Source: Jiangella sp. DSM 45060 (GTDB lineage Bacteria; Actinomycetota; Actinomycetes; Jiangellales; Jiangellaceae). From it: a stretch of 64,000 nt of DNA. The notes under the pieces are model-generated. The model made no database searches, was not told the DNA's origin, and worked only from the letters and a program-made list of their open reading frames with translations. Made by a program: the position numbers and the translations under genes. The stretch lies in the NCBI RefSeq assembly GCF_900105175.1, contig NZ_LT629771.1, forward strand, positions 6,902,622 to 6,966,621. Direction: 5' to 3'. The first letter of the stretch is position 1, and each line of letters begins with the position of its first letter. Positions 34,694 to 43,301 of this stretch are shown in pieces.

Positions 34694-35407
34694 GTGGTGT
34701 CGATGGTCGCTACCGAGTCCAAGCTCGCCCTCACGCGGCGGGCCCGCAAGATCAACCGTGAGCTCGACGCCCTCTATCCCGACGCTCACTGCGAACTCGA
34801 CTTCACCACGCCGTTCGAGCTGCTCATCGCCACGGTGCTGTCAGCGCAGACCACCGACGTGCGGGTCAACGGCGTCACGCCCACCCTGTTCGCGCGCTAC
34901 CCCAACGCCGTCGCGCTGGCGGCCGCCGAGCGCGACGACGTCGAGAAGATCATCCAGCCCACCGGGTTCTTCCGGGCGAAGACACAGTCCATCCTCGGGC
35001 TGTCGCAGGCGCTGGTCGACCGCTTCGGCGGCGAGGTGCCCGGCACGCTGAAAGACCTCGTCACGCTGCCCGGCGTGGGCCGCAAGACCGCCAACGTCGT
35101 GCTCGGCAACGCGTTCGGCGTCCCCGGCATCACCGTCGACACCCACTTCGGACGGCTGGTGCGCCGGTTCGGCTGGACCACGCAGACCGACCCCGACAAG
35201 GTCGAGGCCGAGATCGGCGCGCTGTTCCCGAAGAGCGACTGGACCATGCTGTCGCACCGCGTCATCTGGCACGGACGCCGCCGCTGCCACGCCCGCCGTC
35301 CGGCCTGCGGGGCGTGCCCGCTGGCCCGGCTGTGCCCGGCCTACGGCGAGGGCCCCACCGACCCCAAGGCGGCCGCCAAACTGGTCCGCGAAGGGCCGCG
35401 TGCATGA
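34694..35407 (+). CDS. nth: Endonuclease III
   Basis: 237 residues. Base-excision-repair DNA glycosylase/AP lyase for oxidised pyrimidines. The helix-hairpin-helix [18 protein letters not shown] holds the catalytic Lys; the catalytic Asp is in [11 protein letters not shown]. The 4Fe-4S loop is C-x6-C-x2-C-x5-C. Starts possible at GTG 34694, GTG 34697 or ATG 34703; a TAGAGT -10 at 34685-34690 would place the transcript start on them, so a leaderless mRNA is likely. The stop overlaps the next ATG. Confidence 0.95.
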   Translation: MVSMVATESKLALTRRARKINRELDALYPDAHCELDFTTPFELLIATVLSAQTTDVRVNGVTPTLFARYPNAVALAAAERDDVEKIIQPTGFFRAKTQSILGLSQALVDRFGGEVPGTLKDLVTLPGVGRKTANVVLGNAFGVPGITVDTHFGRLVRRFGWTTQTDPDKVEAEIGALFPKSDWTMLSHRVIWHGRRRCHARRPACGACPLARLCPAYGEGPTDPKAAAKLVREGPRA

Positions 35408-36075
35408 CGACCGCCGACGGCCCGCCACCATGGCTGCGGCGCGTCGCCGACGCCGCCACGGGCGCGTGGGCCGACCACGCCGGTCGCTGGTCGGCTCCTG
35501 ACGACACCGCCCGCGAGTCGGCCGTCCTGCTGCTGTTCGGCGAGACCGACGGCCGCTCCGATGTCCTGCTGATCGAGCGGGCGGCCGGGCTGCGCAGCCA
35601 CGCCGGCCAGGCGGCGTTCCCCGGCGGCGGCGCCGAGCCCGGCGACGCCGGCCCGGTCGGCACGGCGCTGCGCGAGTGCGCCGAGGAGACCGGCGTCGAC
35701 CCCGCCGGCGTCGACATCATCGCCACGCTGCCGCCGCTGTGGATCTCCGTCTCCAACTACTCGGTCACGCCGGTGCTGGCGTGGTGGCGCGAGCCGTGCG
35801 AGGTGCGTGTCGCCGATCCCGGCGAGGTGGCGTCGGTGCAGCGTGTCCCGGTCAGCGAGCTCACCGACCCCGCCCACCGGCTGCAGCTGCGCTACCCGTC
35901 CGGCCGGTCCGGTCCCGCGTTCCGGGCCGGGGGCATGCTCATCTGGGGGTTCACGGCGGGCGTGCTGTCCGCGTTGTTCGACGCGGCGGGGCTCGCCGAG
36001 CCGTGGGATCGTACTCTGGTCGAGCCGCTGCCCACGGGGATGGGCCTGAGCCGTGAAGGTCGAGGTGGGTCGTGA
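35404..36075 (+). CDS. Nudix hydrolase, CoA-pyrophosphatase type
   Basis: 223 residues. [21 protein letters not shown] is the NuCoA (UPF0035) motif just before the Nudix box ([15 protein letters not shown]), which is diagnostic of CoA/acyl-CoA diphosphatases such as NudL. Probably hydrolyses CoA derivatives to phosphopantetheine and 3',5'-ADP. It overlaps both neighbours (ATGA with nth, GTGA with the protease). The same order nth-Nudix-MarP is found in M. tuberculosis. Confidence 0.88.
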   Translation: MTTADGPPPWLRRVADAATGAWADHAGRWSAPDDTARESAVLLLFGETDGRSDVLLIERAAGLRSHAGQAAFPGGGAEPGDAGPVGTALRECAEETGVDPAGVDIIATLPPLWISVSNYSVTPVLAWWREPCEVRVADPGEVASVQRVPVSELTDPAHRLQLRYPSGRSGPAFRAGGMLIWGFTAGVLSALFDAAGLAEPWDRTLVEPLPTGMGLSREGRGGS

Positions 36076-37265
36076 CGCTGGGCTTGAACGCCGTCGACCT
36101 CATCATCATCATCCTTGCGGTCGTGGTCGGCTACACCGGCTGGACCCACGGCTTCGTCGTCGGCCTCCTGTCCTTCGTCGGGTTCGTCGGCGGCGCGGTC
36201 GCCGGGCTGCTGCTGGTGCCGCTGGTCCTCGGCGGCTTCGACCCCGGACTCGGGGTGTCGGTGCTGGCCGTCCTGCTGGTGCTCGGTGTCGCGTCCATCG
36301 GGCAGGGCGTGCTGGCCTGGGCCGGCGGCTGGGTGCGCTCCAAGGTGTCGTCGCAGCCGGCGAAGAAGTTCGACGCCGCCGGTGGCGCGGTCCTCGGCGT
36401 GGCCGGGCTGCTGCTGGCCGCCTGGGCCGTCGGGCTGGCCATCTCGACGGCGGCGGTGCCGTACGCGTCGCCCGGCGTCCGTGAGTCGCGGCTGCTCGAC
36501 CTCGTCGACCGTGCCGTGCCCGTCTCGCCCGACCGTCTGCGCGACGCCTTCGAGGACGTCGTCGCCGCCGGCGGGTTCCCGCAGGTCGTGGTCCCGTGGG
36601 CGGCGGAGCCCATCGTCGACGTCGGCCCGCCCGGCAGCCTGCTGCGCCGCGATCCCGAGGTGCGCACGGCGGCCCAGAGCGTCGTGCAGATCACCGGCCG
36701 GGCCGACGCCTGCGAGCGGGTCATCACCGGCAGCGGGTTCGTGGTCGCGCCCGAGCGCATCCTCACCAACGCCCACGTGGTGGCCGGTGTCCGCGAGCCG
36801 GTCGTCACCTTCCCCGACGGCGACCCGTTGGCCGCCCAGGTGGTGGCGTTCGACCCCGAGACCGACCTCGCCGTGCTGTCCGTTCCCGGGCTGACGCTGC
36901 CACAGCTCACCATGACGGCCGACGATCCCGCCAACGGCGACGATGCCGCCGTCATCGGCTACCCGAACAACGGCCCGCTGCGCAGCGAGGAGGTCCGCGT
37001 CCGCGACGTCCACGAGCTGATCGGGCACGACATCTACGACGAGAACACCGTCACCCGCGAGGTCGTCTCGCTGCGCGGCAGCATCCGGCCGGGCAACTCC
37101 GGCGGCCCGCTCATCTCGCCCGACGGCACCGTGCTGGGCGTGGTGTTCGCGGCGTCGCTGACCGACCCCGACACCGGCTACGCGCTGGCGCCCAGCGAGT
37201 TCACCGACGTCGCCGCCGACGCGGCCGAGGCCACCGAGCCGGTCTCGACCGGCTCCTGCACCTGA
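36072..37265 (+). CDS. MarP-like membrane-anchored serine protease
   Basis: 397 residues. Residues about 5-135 are a CvpA-type membrane domain with four helices (LIIIILAVVVGYTGWTHG first). A periplasmic chymotrypsin-like domain follows with catalytic H235 (NAHVV), D265 (ETDLAVL) and S343 (RPGNSGGPL). Two cysteines (ACERV and the C-terminal SCT) may form the regulatory disulfide described for M. tuberculosis MarP (Rv3671c). It protects against acid and oxidative stress there by activating a peptidoglycan hydrolase. Confidence 0.92.
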   Translation: MTLGLNAVDLIIIILAVVVGYTGWTHGFVVGLLSFVGFVGGAVAGLLLVPLVLGGFDPGLGVSVLAVLLVLGVASIGQGVLAWAGGWVRSKVSSQPAKKFDAAGGAVLGVAGLLLAAWAVGLAISTAAVPYASPGVRESRLLDLVDRAVPVSPDRLRDAFEDVVAAGGFPQVVVPWAAEPIVDVGPPGSLLRRDPEVRTAAQSVVQITGRADACERVITGSGFVVAPERILTNAHVVAGVREPVVTFPDGDPLAAQVVAFDPETDLAVLSVPGLTLPQLTMTADDPANGDDAAVIGYPNNGPLRSEEVRVRDVHELIGHDIYDENTVTREVVSLRGSIRPGNSGGPLISPDGTVLGVVFAASLTDPDTGYALAPSEFTDVAADAAEATEPVSTGSCT

Positions 37266-37286
37266 CGCCGGTCAGGGAGGCCTAAT

Positions 37287-37337
37287 GCGGCGGGGGCGGC
37301 GATGCTGCGCCGGCTCCGCATCACCCGCCCCCGCCGC
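37287..37337. terminator. GC-rich bidirectional terminator hairpin
   Basis: GCGGCGGGGGCGG (37287-37299) pairs perfectly with 37325-37337; an inner GATG/CATC pair extends the stem. It separates the MarP-like gene and the convergent GNAT gene. Confidence 0.8.
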
Positions 37338-37348
37338 GTGTCAGCCGC

Positions 37349-37861
37349 CTAGCCGACGCCGAACGGCGCGGCGTACCGGATGGTGCCGGACGGCAGCGGG
37401 TGCGCGTCGTCCAGCGTGAGCGCCATCAGCGCCTCGTCAGGCACCTCGAAGCCCGCCCGGATACCGTGCGCCGACGCGCGCTCGAAGCCGAACCGCGGGT
37501 AGTACTCCGGGTGCCCGAGCACCGTGACGAAGCGTTCGCCGTGGTCGTGGGCGGCCCGCAGCGCGGCCCGGATGGCGGCCGAGCCGGCGCCGGACTTCTG
37601 CTGCCCCGGCCGCACCGAGCACGGCCCGAGGCACAGCGCCGGGGTGTCGCCGATGTGGCAGCGGGTCAGCAGAGCGTGCCCGACGACGGTGCCGCCGGGT
37701 GCGGACGCGACGATCGACAGGCCGTCGATCCACGCCTCGTCGGCGCGGAGCAGGTCGACGAGGTCGGCCTCGTCCGGGCGGTCGAACGCCGCGATGGTGA
37801 TGTCGCGGATGGCCGCGATGTCGGCGCCGGTTTCGGCGCGCGTGATCCACTGCGAAGGCAT
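37349..37861 (-). CDS. GNAT N-acetyltransferase
   Basis: 170 residues. YhbS-like member: AIRDITIAAFDRPDEADLV at the N-terminus, CLGPCSVRPGQQKSGAGSAA as the acetyl-CoA binding segment (Q/RxxGxG/A), and VLGHPEYYPRFGFERA as the C-terminal signature. Acetylates an unknown small molecule or protein N-terminus. Its 131-nt leader contains a possible short leader ORF and an inverted repeat, so post-transcriptional control is possible. Confidence 0.88.
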   Translation of the reverse strand: MPSQWITRAETGADIAAIRDITIAAFDRPDEADLVDLLRADEAWIDGLSIVASAPGGTVVGHALLTRCHIGDTPALCLGPCSVRPGQQKSGAGSAAIRAALRAAHDHGERFVTVLGHPEYYPRFGFERASAHGIRAGFEVPDEALMALTLDDAHPLPSGTIRYAAPFGVG

Positions 37862-37872
37862 GGTGAGGAATC

Positions 37873-37978
37873 CCGTTCGTGTTCGGGGGGTGACTGAGGT
37901 CAGGGTGAAGTCAGGCCGCGGCCTGGCGCGCCGACATCAACCCCACTTCCTCTCAGTTCCTCGCAGCGACACGAACGG
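37873..37978 (-). promoter_or_regulatory. Structured leader of the GNAT gene
   Basis: CCGTTCGTGT (37978-37969 on -) and ACACGAACGG (37882-37873 on -) form a perfect 10-bp outer inverted repeat enclosing 86 nt. Within it lies a purine-rich GAGAGGAAG followed by a short ORF from ATG 37937 (M-S-A-R-Q-A-A-A, stop 37913-37911). The layout resembles a leader-peptide attenuator, but no known riboswitch class was recognised. Confidence 0.35.
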
Positions 37979-37992
37979 AGACGATCATACCG

Positions 37993-38922
37993 TCAGTCGT
38001 GCCGGTCGCGCTGCTTGACCAGCCAGTCAAGCAGCGCGTCGGTGACGGTGTCGGGCGTCTCCTCGTGCGGGAAGTGCCCGGCCGCCTCCACCGACAGCCA
38101 GTGGTACTCGCCGGCCACCAGCTCGCGCGACGCCGCCGCCAGCTCGATGTCGAAGTTGGAGTCCTGGACGCCGTGCACCTGCAGCACCGGCATGGTGAGG
38201 GGGTCCTGGACGCGCTTGGCGAACCGGCGGCCGTCGCCGCGGAACAGCGAGCGGAACAGCCAGCGCTGGTACTCCAGCGCGCAGTGCGGGGCGGGCCACA
38301 GCTGCATGGCCGCCCGGTAGTGGCGCGATGCCTCGTCGTCGGGGAACGCCGACCCCGGCGACGACCAGCGCCGCAGCAGTGTCTCGACGTGCGCGCCGTC
38401 GTCGGCGATGAGCCGGCGCTCCGGTGCCATCGGGGTCTGCACCCAGGCCAGCGAGCCGCTGCGCCGCAGCCGGCCCTTGAGCAGGTGCCGGCGCAGGACC
38501 AGCGGGTGCGGCATCGACAGGACGGCGAGCGCGTCGACGTGCGCGGGCCGCATGGCCGCCGCCGTCCACGCACCGTAGGCGCCCCAGCCGTGCCCGACGA
38601 GCACCGCGCGGCGCTCGCCGAGGGAGCGGATCGCGCCGGTGATGTCGGCGGCGTACGTGAACGCGTCGTACCCGCGCGGGGTCTTGTCGCTGCCGCCGGC
38701 GCCGCGCAGGTCGAGCGCGACGGCACGCCAGCCGGCCGCGGCGAGCGCGGGCAGCTGGTGCCGCCAGGCCCACCAGAACTCCGGGAACCCGTGCAGGAGC
38801 AGGACGAGCGGGCCGTTCCCCATCTCCGCCACATGGAACTGCGCGCCGTTGGCGGCGACGGTCCGATGCGTCCAGGGGCCGGGGATCTCGACCGTCTGGC
38901 GATGTGCGTCGTTGGTGATCAC
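37993..38922 (-). CDS. Alpha/beta hydrolase of the epoxide-hydrolase type, nucleophile replaced
   Basis: 309 residues. HGFPEFWW (44-51) is the oxyanion-hole motif, DLRGAGGSDK follows, and AGHFPHEETP carries the catalytic His. The nucleophile elbow, GHDWG in epoxide hydrolases, reads G110-H-G112-W-G: glycine replaces the nucleophilic Asp. The protein is otherwise complete, so it may be a non-catalytic or altered-function member. The position between MarP and a holin-like protein matches EphE (Rv3670) in M. tuberculosis. Start overlaps the preceding stop (ATGA). Confidence 0.85.
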   Translation of the reverse strand: MITNDAHRQTVEIPGPWTHRTVAANGAQFHVAEMGNGPLVLLLHGFPEFWWAWRHQLPALAAAGWRAVALDLRGAGGSDKTPRGYDAFTYAADITGAIRSLGERRAVLVGHGWGAYGAWTAAAMRPAHVDALAVLSMPHPLVLRRHLLKGRLRRSGSLAWVQTPMAPERRLIADDGAHVETLLRRWSSPGSAFPDDEASRHYRAAMQLWPAPHCALEYQRWLFRSLFRGDGRRFAKRVQDPLTMPVLQVHGVQDSNFDIELAAASRELVAGEYHWLSVEAAGHFPHEETPDTVTDALLDWLVKQRDRHD

Positions 38923-39332
38923 GTGCTGCTGCTGGACCTCTTCAGAGCGCGGGCGGCGTCGCGGGCGGTGGTCTTCGTCCGCTCGGCCTTGGAGATCCTG
39001 CCGAGACGGCCCCGGGCCACCAGCAGCAGGAGGAGTGCGACGAGCAGGTAGAACCCGGCCACCACGAGGAACGACCAGCCGAGGGCCAGCCCGAGCGCAT
39101 GGACGCCGTACACGAGGGCGAACGAGCCGAGGACGACCGCCAGCAGGCCGAGGAACGCGGCCGCCGCGATCAGGCCCATGCCGAGGCCGGCTTCCTTGGC
39201 GTCCGCCTTCAGTTCGGCCTTCGCCAGCTCGATCTCGTCGCGGACCAGCCCGGTGACGTCGTCCTTGATGGAGGCCACGAGCTGGCCGATGGAGGCCGAG
39301 CCGTCGGCCTCACTGGTTGCCCGCGCGGCCAT
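38919..39332 (-). CDS. Phage-holin-like membrane protein (DUF1469 type)
   Basis: 137 residues; ATG 39332 has GAGGGGG 7 nt upstream. An amphipathic N-terminus (SIKDDVTGLVRDEIELAKAE) is followed by two hydrophobic helices (about 48-75 and 82-108) and a basic tail. This is the actinobacterial holin-superfamily III/YqjE-like plan; a host membrane or envelope function rather than lysis is expected as no phage genes are near. Co-translated with the hydrolase downstream. Confidence 0.85.
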   Translation of the reverse strand: MAARATSEADGSASIGQLVASIKDDVTGLVRDEIELAKAELKADAKEAGLGMGLIAAAAFLGLLAVVLGSFALVYGVHALGLALGWSFLVVAGFYLLVALLLLLVARGRLGRISKAERTKTTARDAARALKRSSSST

Positions 39333-39454
39333 CCGGAACCCCCTCGTCGCAGTTATCACGAATCACGTCGGCCGCGGCGGCGAGCTGCCGGCGTGGCCTC
39401 GTGTTCGACTCTAGAGCAGGTCGAGGGGGCTGGTCGCGTAGACGGGCCGACCGG

Positions 39455-40738
39455 TCACGGTCGAGTGCCCGGTTCCTCGGCCTGGTACACGTCCGGGATG
39501 CCGTCGTGGTCGTCGTCGCGGGACTCCTCGTCGGCCAGCCGCTTGTAGATGACGTTGCGCCGGCCGAGCACGATCGTGGCCAGCAGCGCCGCCAGCAGCG
39601 AACCGACCAGCACCGCCGTCTTCACCAGCTCCGCGTTGTGTGCGTCGTCGCGGAACGCCAGCTCGCCGATCAGCAGCGACACGGTGAAGCCGATGCCCGC
39701 GATGGTCGCCAGCCCGAACACGTCGCCCCAGGTCAGGTCGTTGCTCAGTTCGGCACGGGTGAACCGGGCGGTGAGGTACGTCCCGCCGAAGATGCCGATG
39801 GCCTTGCCGACGACCAGCCCCATCGCGACGCCCAGCGCCACGGGCTGCGTGAACACCTCGCGCAGGGAGTCGGTCGAGATGGTGACGCCGGCGGCGAACA
39901 GCGCGAAGACCGGCACGCAGAGCACCGCGGAGAACGGCCGGACCCGGTTCTCGATGCGCTCGGCCGGCGCCTGCTCCTCGCCCTCCTTGCGGTGTGCCCT
40001 GGTCAGCAGCCCGAACGCGACGCCGACGACGGTGGCGTGCACGCCGCTCTCGTGCATGAGCGCCCACGCGACCACGCCCATCGGGACGTACAGCCACCAG
40101 GCCCTGATGTCGCGGCGCTGCATGAGGTCGTACGCGACGAGAATGGCGGCGGCGCCCAGCAGCGGCCAGATGCGCACGTCGGTGGTGAAGAAGATGGCGA
40201 TCAGCAGGATCGCCAGCAGGTCGTCGACCACGGCCAGCGTCAGCAGGAACGCCCGAAGCGCCGACGGCAGCCGCGACCCGATGACGGCCAGTACGGCCAG
40301 CGCGAACGCGATGTCGGTGGCCGTCGGCACCGCCCAGCCCGTCATGGGGCCGCCGCCGATGGCGTTCACCACCACGTAGACGACGATCGGCCCGGCCATG
40401 CCACAGACGGCCGCGATGATCGGCAGCGCCGCCTCGGCCGGCCGGCGCAGGCTGCCGACGACCAGCTCGCGCTTCAGCTCCAGCCCGGCGACCAGGAAGA
40501 AGATCGCCAGCAGCCCGTCGGCCGCCCACGTCGCGAGGTCGAGGTCGAGATGCAGCGCCGACGGCCCGATGGTCGCCGTGCGCAGCGCCTCGTAGGAATC
40601 GGTGCCGACGTTCGCCCAGACGATGGCGGTGGCCGCCGCCACCAGCATGAGGAACCCGCCGGTGGTCTCGCTGCGCAGCACGGACGCGACGTACTGCGCC
40701 TCGGGCCAGGTGGAGCGGGCGAACAGACGGCGGGGCAC
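39455..40738 (-). CDS. nhaA: Na+/H+ antiporter NhaA
   Basis: 427 residues from GTG 40738 (GAGGTGA upstream). Polytopic, with the transport Asp pair in LAVVDDLLAILLIA, the TATDIAFALAVLAVIG segment, and GLELKRELV of the N-terminal region. It exchanges external protons for internal Na+ across the membrane. The acidic tail (DEESRDDDHDGIPDVYQAEE) is an extension not found in enterobacterial NhaA. Confidence 0.95.
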   Translation of the reverse strand: MPRRLFARSTWPEAQYVASVLRSETTGGFLMLVAAATAIVWANVGTDSYEALRTATIGPSALHLDLDLATWAADGLLAIFFLVAGLELKRELVVGSLRRPAEAALPIIAAVCGMAGPIVVYVVVNAIGGGPMTGWAVPTATDIAFALAVLAVIGSRLPSALRAFLLTLAVVDDLLAILLIAIFFTTDVRIWPLLGAAAILVAYDLMQRRDIRAWWLYVPMGVVAWALMHESGVHATVVGVAFGLLTRAHRKEGEEQAPAERIENRVRPFSAVLCVPVFALFAAGVTISTDSLREVFTQPVALGVAMGLVVGKAIGIFGGTYLTARFTRAELSNDLTWGDVFGLATIAGIGFTVSLLIGELAFRDDAHNAELVKTAVLVGSLLAALLATIVLGRRNVIYKRLADEESRDDDHDGIPDVYQAEEPGTRP

Positions 40739-40820
40739 GGGATCACCTCATCTGATAGCGGACATGACGATGTCACGCCGACCAGACTTCCCGGCACACC
40801 GGTGGATATTTTAGCGTTCC

Positions 40821-41297
40821 CTAGGATCGGGCGAACGTCCGCACCGACTGTCCGGGCCGCCAGAGGGTGATCGCCATGCCGGTGCGGGTGTCGTTCAGGC
40901 CGGCCAGCACCACCTCGTCGATGCCGAGCCGGAACAGGTGGAACGGTCCCGGCGGTAGCGCGCCGGCGTGCGCCGCCTGGTAGGCGTCGAACTCGGGGCC
41001 GGTGACCTCGACGGCGCGGCCGGAGATCTTCACGTCCGGCACCGTCATCGATCCGTCGCCGGGGTTGTTGTGCACCGAGTAGCGCGGGTCGCGCTGCAGG
41101 TCGTGCGCCTTGCGGGCCTCGGGCATCGAGCCGAGCGTGAGATGGTCGCCGTCGAAGTCGACCTCGGTGCCGCTGACCCGCGGTGAGCCGTCCGCCCGCA
41201 GCGTCGCGAGCACGTGGTGCTTGGTGGCCGTGAGCTGCGCGTGCACGATCGCCGCCAGCTCGGGTACTTCGTCGTCGAACTGCTTCCAGGTCGCCAT
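40821..41297 (-). CDS. Pyridoxamine-5'-phosphate-oxidase-fold flavin-binding protein
   Basis: 158 residues. HVLATLRADGSPRVSGTEVDF and DLQRDPRYSVHNNPGD are the split-barrel FMN/F420-binding motifs; the family includes F420-dependent reductases. A start at ATG 41297 is used; ATG 41306 is possible. It faces a WYL regulator across 64 bp containing a 17-bp palindrome, typical of regulator-target pairs. Confidence 0.85.
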   Translation of the reverse strand: MATWKQFDDEVPELAAIVHAQLTATKHHVLATLRADGSPRVSGTEVDFDGDHLTLGSMPEARKAHDLQRDPRYSVHNNPGDGSMTVPDVKISGRAVEVTGPEFDAYQAAHAGALPPGPFHLFRLGIDEVVLAGLNDTRTGMAITLWRPGQSVRTFARS

Positions 41298-41321
41298 GAC
41301 ACCCATGCTGCCGACCCATGA

Positions 41322-41338
41322 CTGACATCCGCTGTCAG
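41322..41338. promoter_or_regulatory. Operator between FMN-protein and WYL-regulator genes
   Basis: CTGACA-TCCGC-TGTCAG, a perfect 6-bp inverted repeat with a 5-nt centre. A TAGGTT -10 (41349-41354) lies 7 nt before the GTG start of the regulator, indicating a leaderless transcript. Confidence 0.65.
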
Positions 41339-41361
41339 CGATCTGGCGTAGGTTCGATGTC

Positions 41362-42327
41362 GTGAGAGCCAGCAGGTTGATGGCGATGATGCTGCTGATC
41401 CAGCAGCGCCGCACCATGACGGCTGCCGAGGTGGCCGGCGAGCTCGAGGTGTCCGTCCGCACGGTGTACCGCGACATCGCGGCGCTGCAAGCCACCGGCG
41501 TCCCGCTGTGGACGGAGTCGGGGCCGGGCGGCGGCATCAGGCTGGTCGAGGGCTGGCGCACGACGCTCGACGGCCTCACCGGCGACGAAGCGGCCGCGCT
41601 GTTCGTCGGCGGTGTCCCGAGCGCGGCGGCGGACCTCGGGCTGGGCACCGTCCTCGTCGCGGCGCAGACGAAGGTCATCGCCATGCTGCCGCCCGAGCTG
41701 CGTGGCCGGGCCGCCCGCCTGCGCGAGCGCTTCCACGTCGACGCGCCGGGCTGGTTCGGCGAGGTGGCGCCGCCGGAGGCGCTGGCCACGGTGTCCGACG
41801 CGGTGTGGTCAGGCCGGCGGCTCGACGTCTCGTACCAGCGGTCCGACCGGACGGTGGCGCGGCTGCTCGACCCGCTCGGCCTCGTGCTCAAGGCCGGCAC
41901 CTGGTATCTCGTCGCGGCGCACCGGCAGCAGGTGCGGACGTACCGCGTCAGCCGCATCGACGCCGCAGCCGTCCTTCCCGACGCCGCCTGGCGCCCGGAC
42001 GACTTCGACCTCGCCACCTGGTGGGCGGAGTCGTCGTCGCAGTTCGACCGGTCGCTGCTGCGCTACCGCTGCCGCGTCCGGCTGTCCGCGCCCGCGCTGC
42101 GGCGCCTGCACACGGCGGTCGGCGCCCTCGCGGCGACGTGGGCGCGCGACGCCGCGTCCGACCCCGACGCGGACGGCTGGATCGAGACCGACCTGTGGAC
42201 CGAGTCCGAGGAGGTCGCCGCCCACCAGCTGTTCACGTTGATGAACGAGGTCGAGGTGCTGGAGCCCGCGTCGCTGCGGGCGACTCTGCGCTCCGTCGCT
42301 CTGGAGCTGGCCGCCCGGAACGGCTGA
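41362..42327 (+). CDS. HTH-11/WYL-domain transcriptional regulator
   Basis: 321 residues from GTG 41362. The N-terminal DeoR-like winged helix (AAEVAGELEVSVRTVYRDIAAL) is followed by a WYL domain (LGLVLKAGTWYLVAAHRQQVRTYRVSRID, cut here as two segments: LKAGTWYLVA and RTYRVSRID) and a C-terminal WCX part. It likely represses the divergent flavoprotein gene and itself through the palindrome at 41322. The last 95 bp overlap the convergent LysR gene. Confidence 0.9.
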   Translation: MRASRLMAMMLLIQQRRTMTAAEVAGELEVSVRTVYRDIAALQATGVPLWTESGPGGGIRLVEGWRTTLDGLTGDEAAALFVGGVPSAAADLGLGTVLVAAQTKVIAMLPPELRGRAARLRERFHVDAPGWFGEVAPPEALATVSDAVWSGRRLDVSYQRSDRTVARLLDPLGLVLKAGTWYLVAAHRQQVRTYRVSRIDAAAVLPDAAWRPDDFDLATWWAESSSQFDRSLLRYRCRVRLSAPALRRLHTAVGALAATWARDAASDPDADGWIETDLWTESEEVAAHQLFTLMNEVEVLEPASLRATLRSVALELAARNG

Positions 42328-43231
42328 GCCGCTGGGCGATGTCCGACAGCTCCAGCGCCGGTCCGACGAGCCGGCGGCCGCGGCGGTGGACCATGCGCAG
42401 GTCGCGGGTGAGGTCGAGGTCGCGGACGGGCACCGCCACGACGGCGCGGGCGGCGCGGTCCGCGGCCACCGCCAGGGAGCTGAGGACGGCAGGAGCGACG
42501 CCTTCCGCGACGGCGGTCTTGATCGCCGTGGTGGACGGCAGCTCCAGCAGCGGCGGCGCCAGCGCCACGTCCGTCGCCGAGCCGATGGCGCGCTCGAGGT
42601 GGCGGCGCGTTCCGGACCCGCGTTCCCGGCTGACCAGCGGCGTGGCAGCGAGCTCCGCCGGCGTGATCCCGGACCGGCGCCGGGCCCACGGGTGACCGGG
42701 CGCGACGATCACCGTCAGCTCGTCCCGGGCGACCCGCCGGCTGGTCAGCTCGGCGGGGACCTGCGGGCGTTCGACGAAGCCGAGCTCGACCTCGTCGTCC
42801 AGCACGGCCCGGGCGACGTCGTCGGAGTTGCCCGCGACCAGCGCCACGGCGGTGTCCGGCGCGGACGTCTGCAGGGCCACCAGCCAGTGCGGGAGCAGGT
42901 ACTCGGCCACGGTCAGGCTGGCCGCCACCCGCAGCCGGCTGTGCGTGCCGGTGCGCAAGGACAGCAGGCCGGCGTCCATGGCCGCCGCGGCGTCGACGGC
43001 CGCGCGGGCCCAGTCGGCCACCAGCGCCCCGTGCTCGGTCAGGCGCGACCCGCGCGCGGAGCGGTCCAGCAGCTGCAGTCCGAGCTTGCGCTCGAGGTGG
43101 CTCAGGCGCGCGCTCGCCGCCGGCTGCGTCACGTCGTGCGCCCTCGCGGCGGCTCCCACGCTGCCCAGACGGGTCACCGACAGCAGCAGGTCGAAGGTCG
43201 CGAGGTCGCTCACCCGTGGGGACAGAGGCAT
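42233..43231 (-). CDS. LysR-family regulator (CysB/Cbl-like)
   Basis: 332 residues. N-terminal HTH (LSVTRLGSVGAAARAHDVTQ then PAASARLSHLERKLGLQL) and a substrate-binding domain. It is divergent from a frameshifted TDT-family transporter and may have regulated it. The last about 35 residues (after SDIAQRLSR) are Arg/Pro-rich and overlap the WYL gene by 95 bp; they look like a read-through extension caused by loss of an earlier stop. Confidence 0.88.
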   Translation of the reverse strand: MPLSPRVSDLATFDLLLSVTRLGSVGAAARAHDVTQPAASARLSHLERKLGLQLLDRSARGSRLTEHGALVADWARAAVDAAAAMDAGLLSLRTGTHSRLRVAASLTVAEYLLPHWLVALQTSAPDTAVALVAGNSDDVARAVLDDEVELGFVERPQVPAELTSRRVARDELTVIVAPGHPWARRRSGITPAELAATPLVSRERGSGTRRHLERAIGSATDVALAPPLLELPSTTAIKTAVAEGVAPAVLSSLAVAADRAARAVVAVPVRDLDLTRDLRMVHRRGRRLVGPALELSDIAQRLSRSGRPAPERRSAESPAATRAPAPRPRSST

Positions 43232-43301
43232 AAGGCGACCCTATGAGCTCATCGGCGATCCGGCTCTACCGGGCGGCCGCCGCCTGCGTGACGGTGGGAC
43301 C

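Noticed and set aside
38919..39332. Prophage remnant, because of the holin-like protein
   Set aside because: No other phage genes nearby; this holin-superfamily protein is part of a conserved chromosomal locus.
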